A stretch of 64,000 bases of DNA from Ilyonectria destructans (lineage: Eukaryota > Ascomycota > Sordariomycetes > Hypocreales > Nectriaceae), in contig JAHEWK010000004.1 in NCBI GenBank assembly GCA_020740775.1, positions 744,001 through 808,000 of the forward strand, read 5' to 3'. Of the stretch, positions 56,881 to 64,000 are shown in pieces (positions within the stretch are counted from its first letter, which is position 1; each line of letters begins with the position of its first letter). The translations under genes and the position numbers were made by a program. The notes beneath the pieces were generated by a model. The model was not told the origin of the DNA. It saw only the letters and a list, made by a program, of their open reading frames with translations, and made no database searches.

Positions 56881-59800
56881 TTATGTCGCCACATCCGACG
56901 TCTCCAGCACCTGGCTTCCCGGCGCCTTCTCACTGGGTCCCGTCAACCCGTCACTCAGCTTCTTGGTGACGTGGTCAGGGTCCGGCTCGTCTCTCCCAAC
57001 AAATGTCCAGCTCTCTTCCGTTTCATCGTCCTCAACCGCTTCGTTCTGGCTGTTCTTGCCGGCCCTTCGCTTGATCAAACTCTTCGCGTACTCTAGATCC
57101 CGATATATGCATTGGATCGCCGTGTCAACACCAGTCTCCTGCATAGGCATTAGCTCATTATTCCAAACAGACAAGGTCAAGGTCAGACTTACACTGCGAA
57201 TCTGCTCGCCAAGGACCCGTGCCTTGACAATCATTCGCTCATTCCGAGTCACCTCCCACAGTGCTCGCCCAAAGCTATTGGTTCCCCACTTCTTGACCCA
57301 GACACCGACTCCAAGATCCTCCACTCTGCTGGCGAAGAAGAACTGATCTCCAAAGAAGGGTCGGATGATTGTAGGGATTCCCGCTCGCAAGCTAGCTCCA
57401 GTGGTACCTGAACCACCGTGGTGAGCAGCTGCGTCAATCTGCCGGAAGAGCCAGTCGTGCGGTGCCGACTTGATGACGTGGATATCCGCTGGCATCTTGG
57501 GCTCTTCAGGTCGGGCCTTGTTCGGGTCATCCTTGGGAGAGATTCGGTCAGACCAGCCCTTGGAGAGAATGCATCGGACGTCGGCTTTCTGCACGGCGTC
57601 GATGACCTCTTGCGTCATCTTGGCAGGATCGTTGACGATGATGGATCCAAACCCGACATAAACTAGCTTCTTGCCGTCTGCTCTCGCCTTGTCGATGAAG
57701 TCCTGGAGCTCCTTGGGCGGTTCCCACTCACCACCCTCGTCTAGGAACCAGTATCCAGTGACCCTGATCCAATCCGAAAAGTCCAGAGGAGGCGCCACGA
57801 CGCTGGGGCTAAAATTGTACAGGAATGGGACCTTGTTCGGCTGCATCTTCTCTAGGCTCGTGTTGGGCAGGCCTAGGGTATTGTTTCTCCATCGGTTAAC
57901 CTGGTATGCCGTGGCCTTCCAGAAGATGTTGTCAAACATGACATAGGTCATGTAGTTGTATGCGCCTCCCATCTTGTGCTCCGGCATGATGAAGGCGTGG
58001 GGATACGCTCGGGTCCGGGTCCATGGCATCGTAAATGCCCGGAAGTAAGGGATGCCCAACTTCTCCGCAATGTGAATACCAGCCATCGCCGACGGAGACT
58101 CGATGAGCATCTCTGAGCCCTCGCAGGCTTTGAATGCCGAGTCGAGCAGATCGTCGAGCCATCCTCGGAAAGTCGAGTTTGCTTCGCGAAGGAAAGACCA
58201 CGTGAATGTCCCGTTCTCGATACACAAGCGCATCAGCTCGCCAGGGTCACCCTCAACCCGGGCAAACTCGATGCCATGGGACTCGATCCAGTCCTGGAAC
58301 TCGGCATGGGTGGCGATGCGAGGCTTGTGGCCCTCGGCGAGGAGGCCTTTGCACAGCGCAATGTAGGGCTGAACGTCACCTCTGGATCCGATCGTCAGAC
58401 ATGTAATCTTCATCGGGCTCTGCGGCTTAAAGGCCAGAGCCGAGCAGTTCGGGTCGTCGAACAGGATGGTTGGCGCGTTGGGGATTCCTGATGTCTTGTG
58501 AGGAAGTTCCAGCTCGTGGTCTGGAAACTCATCCTGTCGCACTGACTTCAGCGCGTCGCGTTCTGCTAGGTAGGAATCCTCCTCCTCCTGCTCCTCTTGG
58601 TCAAGCATTCCAGACTTTTCGAGATATTTAGTCGTCTCCAAGCTCTGGAGGAGCGTGATTGCGCAGTCATCTCGAATCTCAGCTTTGTTGAATTCGAAGA
58701 ACAGCTCCTCATGTCCTCGAATGACTACAACCAGACCAGAGTAGCCGAACCGGAAACCCTTCTCCTTATGAACGGTTTCGATGTCCTTGAGAGGGAGAAT
58801 GAGCTTCGTCCTCGTTCCTGGAAGCAAGCTTCGGAAGCAAAAGGACCGGTCGCTGATGTAGAACTTGCCATACAGGGGCAGCACACGCAGGATGTGGCCA
58901 AAGTATGTGGCTTGGAGCTTCTCCGTCTCAGGCAGAGCGAAGTGAGCACGGAAGCGGTCCATCGAGACCTGAACCTTGCCATCGGCGTCCTCCTCGAGAT
59001 CATCGTCATCCGTTCTGAGGCCTGCAGGCTCATCGTAGTGCCTGTGGCCACCCTTCCACATGCCCGACACCTTCTCCACGTATCCCATTGACTCTGTAGC
59101 GAAAAGCGAGCCCATGCGTACACTTGTCTTGCTCAGATACTCGGCAAAAGCATTCGCCCGTTGAAGGGGATAGGCGCCCATCTTGGTAATGTTCTGTAGG
59201 GTGGGAGTCCCTGGGCGCTGAGCATCGAAGCTGTCACGCTGTGTGCTGTCACGCTGCGTGCTTTGCATGGACCCAGTTGTCGCAGCATGTGCTACGGGAT
59301 GTGGGATGAAATTTGACGACGAATTCCGGGGTGTCTTCTTCTTGCTTGCAGAACCTACCGTTCTGCTAGCCGACGCTGATCTGCGCATTGTTGGGCTGTG
59401 GAAGACCTCGCTCCCTCTGAGGATCTGGCTTGCCGAAGGGTCCTCGTTGGAAGAGCTGGCGAGGTTGGAAGAGGCAGCCAGATTCGAGATGCTTGGATCA
59501 TCAGTGGATGACTGAGCGAACGAGTCCGTAGAGTCTTGCTCTTGCTTTGGCGTTCGATTTCCATCTCGGTGTTGGCGGCGTGTTCCACTGAAACTCCTCC
59601 TCGGGCTTTGCTCTCTGATAAGACTAGACACGTCGAGACTCCTGCGCCCTAGTTGCCTGAATGCATCTAGGCTGGCCCGGTATGGCATTTCGGAACTAGC
59701 TCGGGGGCTCATTTGGCCAGGTGAGTGGGGAGACATGGGAGATAGAGTGGCCTTGACCTGTCCAGGCAACCTTCCAGTGCGAATCTTGTCCACATGGATG

Positions 59801-61414
59801 CTGTGCCTGTTTGAAGTCGGCGGTGTTCGTCTTGAGGGCGGCTGCAACGAAACTCTGTCTTCCGGAGTTGCGAGAACCTTTTGCGCGTTGCGGTTTCCAG
59901 CAGAAGCATCTTCAATGAGGATCTTGAGGACATTGATGGCTTCTTTGCCAAAGCTGAAGAAGGAAAAGAAGTACTATAATAGTTAGTCATGGTCAAAGTA
60001 AGAGGTTGCTGAATAGGAGAAACATACCTCATCGATGGCATATGTCTCGTCATTATCAATGACACGAATCTTACAGGTATCCGCAAACTGGATCATCTGG
60101 GTATCTTCGATATCAATGACGTTCTCAATGGGTAGAGAGATCTTAACGCTGTCTCCATCGTTATGGCTCCGGAAGATGACTCGCTGTAGGCTTTTGACCC
60201 ACTCCTTGGCACTAGGAGCGCTGTCGGCCTTGAAGTTGTACGTTCGGTGATGGGTCACGACGGAAAAGTGCACACCGTCCTTGTCCTTGTCGGTGATGTT
60301 TGCTGAGATACCATACCGGAGATCGATTTGGCCGTGTGGGAAGTAGAGATTGGTGGAGTCGCGGTAGTAAGCCAAGACGTCGCCCTTAAGTCGGAACCAG
60401 TAGCGGTTGTACTTGGGATTTCGCTTTCCAGTCTTGGTGAGATATCCAGACTTGGCAACATCGTGCTGTTGACTGGTAAGTAGGATGCCACAAAGGTTAG
60501 ATGAACAACATACAGCTTTCTTGGGGAGGTAGGCATAGAAGCAAATATGCTTGGAAGTGATGTACATGTAGCCTTGGAGAAGGACGCTCTGCAACAACCA
60601 GCAAGGATACTCTGAGGTACGTTAGTGATCATGAGTGAAGCCTGGAAGAGAATGGAATCCACGAACCTTCGATGACTTGCTCTGGCTCGTCAAATTCGAA
60701 GATCTCCATCAACTTCTTGGCCAGTGGAGGGAGGTCGACGCTCTGGCTCTGGCTGCTGGCATCAGAGGAGAGCCTCTCGACGTCAAAGCTCGGCCGGTTG
60801 GTCATCTCAGCCTTGGCTTCAAGCATTCGGCTCATCATAGGCGCCTGTCGGCTATCATGGCGGGTCAGTGTGAAGGTGGGAGGCGTTGATGCACTACTCG
60901 TGCTGGCCTCGCTCGACTCCTCGGCTTCCTCCTTTGGCGCTGATAGGCGGCTTGAGTGTCGCTTTGACTTGGGGAGAAGTTTTGGCAAGGTAGGTAAGGA
61001 GCGCAAGAGCTTGTGATCAGAGAACTTCTTGCGGCGACTACCTTTGTCCTTGGAGGACACCTTGAGGACCGAGGTCTTAGCAAGGTCATCTGCCCGGGTA
61101 TCCCGCCGAGTGGTCCCGTGGCCCTCCTCCTCGTCACTGCTAATGCCGTCGAAACGGTCATTAAAGTCGACGCGGGACCCGGCAGCAGCAATAAGGCCAA
61201 AAATGCTCTGGTTCATGTTCATAAACATGGGCGGCCCTTGGCTCGGGGCATCCTGTTCCTCGGCCGAGTCGTCGCTGTCTCGTAGGGGCTCTGGAAACAC
61301 CGTGGCCGTGCGCTCTTCGCGCCGCTTCTTGTGAAGCTTCTTGCTCACGCGCTTTCTCATATCATCGTCACCGATACTGGCCCGCGAGGGACCGGCGTCT
61401 GATTGAGGAGGCAT
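56881..61414 (-). CDS. ATG26: Sterol 3-beta-glucosyltransferase ATG26
   Basis: This UDP-glucose:sterol glucosyltransferase makes steryl glucosides and acts in pexophagy in some fungi. The exons are 61414-60667, 60611-60514, 60465-60028, 59973-57193 and 57138-56881, giving 1440 residues. Domains in order are a basic, Ser-rich N-terminus, GRAM 1 (about 238-283, [20 protein letters not shown]), PH (about 286-385, [20 protein letters not shown]), a long disordered linker, GRAM 2 (about 768-875) and the glycosyltransferase from about 950 ([14 protein letters not shown]). The donor-binding [15 protein letters not shown] begins at 1279. Introns 2 (48 bases) and 4 (54 bases) are stop-free multiples of three. 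They are removed here because both have standard splice sites and removal restores family sequence. Confidence 0.95.
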
Positions 61415-62725
61415 GGCTGTGAAGATCGGATTGGGCCGGGCGAGGAGGGTGACGAAGGAGCGCGGGGCGCTTGGGGCGAGCGTCAAGCAAACGGCGGTGT
61501 CGGGACGAACGGGACCGGATTATCGGGGAATTGTGGGTGTCGCTATGAGGAGAAGATCGAAGAGATGAGACGTGCGCAGAGAGAAACGAGGGGCCGCTGT
61601 TCGTGATTGATTTGCGCCGTGAAGCAACGTCCGCAACCGCTGAGACCAAACAAAACTATCGTGAAGGAGTCGCCGGATTGGACATGGGATGCCGGCCCGC
61701 TGGGGAGGACCCTGTTGGATTGCAGTCTCCCGAGGGAGAGATGGCACAGGCACGGAGCGAGGCCACGGGGATCGTCGATGCGAGACGTAGAGAGAGTGAT
61801 GTTGTCGGAGCGAGAACAACGACGAAGATCGCATAGATGCCGCTGTTGGGACTCGGGATGAGGTAACCTAAGGTATTACCTGATTCGGCGATAGATAGTG
61901 GAGGACGCTCGAGGTCATGGCGCACCCAGGCTGTCCTTCAGTGGACTGCTATTAGGCAACTTAGGGACTTGGGTGCCTACAACTCAGCGCATGCGGCGGG
62001 GGCGCGCGAGTCCAGCGGGCCTGTAGTGGATGCCACAGCGGAGTGGAGCGCCGGCTACCAGGGAGGTGTCACTGAGCTGGTCCCTTGTGGCTTGTGCTTG
62101 TGGAGCAAGGGCCGGCCATGATTGGCAGGCTGCTTGTCGATAATGCAATGACGCCAGCGGGGCGCTGACCCGGCCTGCCTGGCCGTCACTCTTGACCACC
62201 ACCATCACATGCAACCGTTGTTCGCAGGTCAGAGGACCCGAGATAAGAGGGCTCAGGGGGATTTCCGGTCTTTGTCGTCGTTTTGACGGACGTGATCGAC
62301 TGATCATCTGGTCCCGCCGCTTCCGGGGCGTATTAATCCCCTCTAGCTACTTTGGATGCATTTGAGGGGACTGCTGGGAGTGATCAGATCACGGCGAGTG
62401 AGTGTGTGTGCGTGGGAAGCATCGAGTCAGATTCAGTCCGAAACCACAACGGTAGCATTAGTTTGTACAGGGATATCTGCATGTCGTGCCTTGGCATGCC
62501 GCAGCTCGCTTCTGGCACAGCCTCGCTTTCGGTCCCAGCCTTTTGGTTGCTCTCGAGGCAATAGTGCTATCCCCGCCTTTGTCTAATCGTCCGACATAAT
62601 TCAATAAAACATTCTATCCATCCGTACCGTTACAAGACAGCCAACTCCCGTAGGACATCAAAGCCAGCCATCCATCCATATACATGTGCACATCCACACT
62701 CTTGGTCAGATCCGGCCGGACTGGG
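61415..62725. other. Intergenic: ATG26 promoter and CMR1 3' flank
   Basis: No gene was recognised in 1.3 kb. The part next to ATG26 is C/G-rich leader-like sequence. Short ORFs on both strands lack recognisable content. Confidence 0.55.
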
Positions 62726-64000
62726 CTACTGCCAGAGGCACAACTTTCCACTAGCAGTAGCCCCTGCCACCCAGTCCAACGTAGGATGGAAGTGAGCGAC
62801 GGCTGGCACTGCTGATATACCATCACCATCCAACTGGGCAAGTTGGCTTCCGTCTGAGGCAAACACATCGACAAACCGATTCATGTTTCCGATAACAAAT
62901 TTCTGAATTCCGTCGTTCGGCCTCCTCTGCCACTGAGGCTTGAGGATCGTCACCCAGCGTCCCGTCTGGTTATTATGTCGAACTGTGTGGCTGGGCGTCA
63001 TCACCTTTGAGTCGATGTCCTTCCCAGTTTTCCAGCTTCCCGCTTCTGAAAAGTCGTAGATCTTGATCGTATCATCATATGAAGACGTGGCAATGTGTCC
63101 ACCAGGACTCCATGAGGCATGCGACACTGACAAGCGCGACCCGTGCTCCCCAATAAGGGCAGGGTGTCTCAAGTCCCCTTTTCCAGTGATCTTTCGTAGA
63201 TCCCATATTTTGAGGGTCCGGTCTAGAGATGCGGTTGCGACCAGGTGAGGCTGGAGGGGGTGGAGCGAGAAACCTCCTATCTTCTGCTCCGACAGAGTCC
63301 AAATTTCCGCATCATCACCAGGTGTCCTCATATCGTAACGACCGACGCCACCATCTAGAGTGGAAAAGAAGAGTAGATTCGGCTCCGAATCTGCCATGTC
63401 CAGTGCCGAGATGGGCAACTCGTCGTTTGCGTCTGACGGGGCATACATCTGGATAGAAGTCTCTTTCTCTAGATCCATTTTTCGAATTGATGAATCATAT
63501 GACGCCGAATAAACGCTGTTCGTGTCGTGTTGGGAAAACACAAACGACGTAATTGTGCGGGAATGCGTCTTGAAAGCTGAGATGTTGGGGTCTGGGACAT
63601 GGGCGTCATCGTCATCATCGTCAACTTCTGGAGCTGTCTGAGATGCATCGAAAACACCCATCGCGCCCTCTTTGTCTCCTGCGAAAATGATGGGCTTGGA
63701 TTCGGTGGGGTGAAATCCAAGGGCATAAGCCCGCTGGGGGGTGATCTTGATGTCTGGGTATGCCTGTTAGAATCATGATTGCGACACGGGCTTCAAGAAA
63801 TTTACCATTAGGTGCCCATTGCTCGTACAACTTGAGGCCTCCCATCCGCAACCTCAAGTCTTTGAGTCCTTTGTCCGTCGTTTCGGTTAGATCGTCCTCC
63901 GTAAAAGTCCTCACACCGGGTTGGGCGCCTCGGATGATGCCCTTAAGACCTCCAATTCCTGCCACCCACTTCTTCCCGTCCACGGTTATGTCGCCGAGGT
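62726..64000 (-). CDS. CMR1: WD40 protein CMR1 (DNA damage-binding), 5' end outside window
   Basis: This nuclear WD-repeat protein is linked to DNA damage and replication stress in yeast (Cmr1/WDR76). The visible exons are 64000-63806 (partial) and 63753-62726, joined by a 52-base intron; 407 residues are visible. The upstream part reads VDGKKWVAGIGGLKGIIRGAQPGVRTF without a stop to the window edge. The propeller includes RAYALGFHPTESKPIIFAGDKEG, a short Asp-rich insert, and repeats ending SASYDSSIRKMD, VATASLDRTLKIWDLR and ATSSYDDTIKIYDF. It closes with DWVAGATASGKLCLWQ. The frame is uninterrupted. The N-terminus, including the usual basic region, lies beyond the window. Confidence 0.93.

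Overview
This window is nuclear DNA of a filamentous ascomycete (Pezizomycotina), most likely a Sordariomycete; the sequence alone does not settle the order. The evidence is short introns (mostly 48-110 bases, GTRNGT donors, CTRAC-like branch points, YAG acceptors), dense genes on both strands, and families typical of this group: a PH/GRAM sterol glucosyltransferase ATG26, a SesB-type NLR, a GPI-anchored eight-cysteine protein and a Lee1-like CCCH protein. No operons, CRISPR arrays, rRNA or tRNA genes were seen. Gene models were spliced by hand; nearly all keep frame across every junction.

Layout. 0-10.2 kb: the 3' part of an unknown gene; complex I subunit NDUFS8; a secreted M14 carboxypeptidase; mitochondrial acyl carrier protein, also a complex I subunit; and a two-finger CCCH protein. 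10.2-19.6 kb: a 9.4 kb stretch with no convincing protein gene but several pyrimidine-rich and simple-repeat tracts. 19.6-33.6 kb: a looser, accessory-looking region with a GCN4-like bZIP factor, a seven-exon NLR (SesB-like hydrolase, NB-ARC, TPR), an intronless alpha-amylase of Streptomyces type, a GPI-anchored cysteine-rich protein with an Asp/Asn tract, and an unknown small gene.

34-51.6 kb: housekeeping genes, several for chromosome biology: a purine/cytosine permease, the helicase CHL1 divergent from ribosomal protein L28, the kinase CDC7 divergent from condensin subunit 1, and the RNA polymerase II CTD phosphatase FCP1. 52-64 kb: a short-chain dehydrogenase, the complex I subunit NDUFA13/GRIM-19, an unknown protein with a 21-bp coding minisatellite, ATG26, and the 3' part of the WD40 protein CMR1.

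Functional themes. Three complex I subunits lie in the window, and two of them (NDUFS8, ACP) share a CACGTGAY box in the promoter. CHL1, CDC7 and condensin act in replication, cohesion and chromosome condensation. The most interesting items are the NLR, whose TPR array is built of near-identical 252-bp dimers, and the alpha-amylase, which looks acquired from an actinobacterium.
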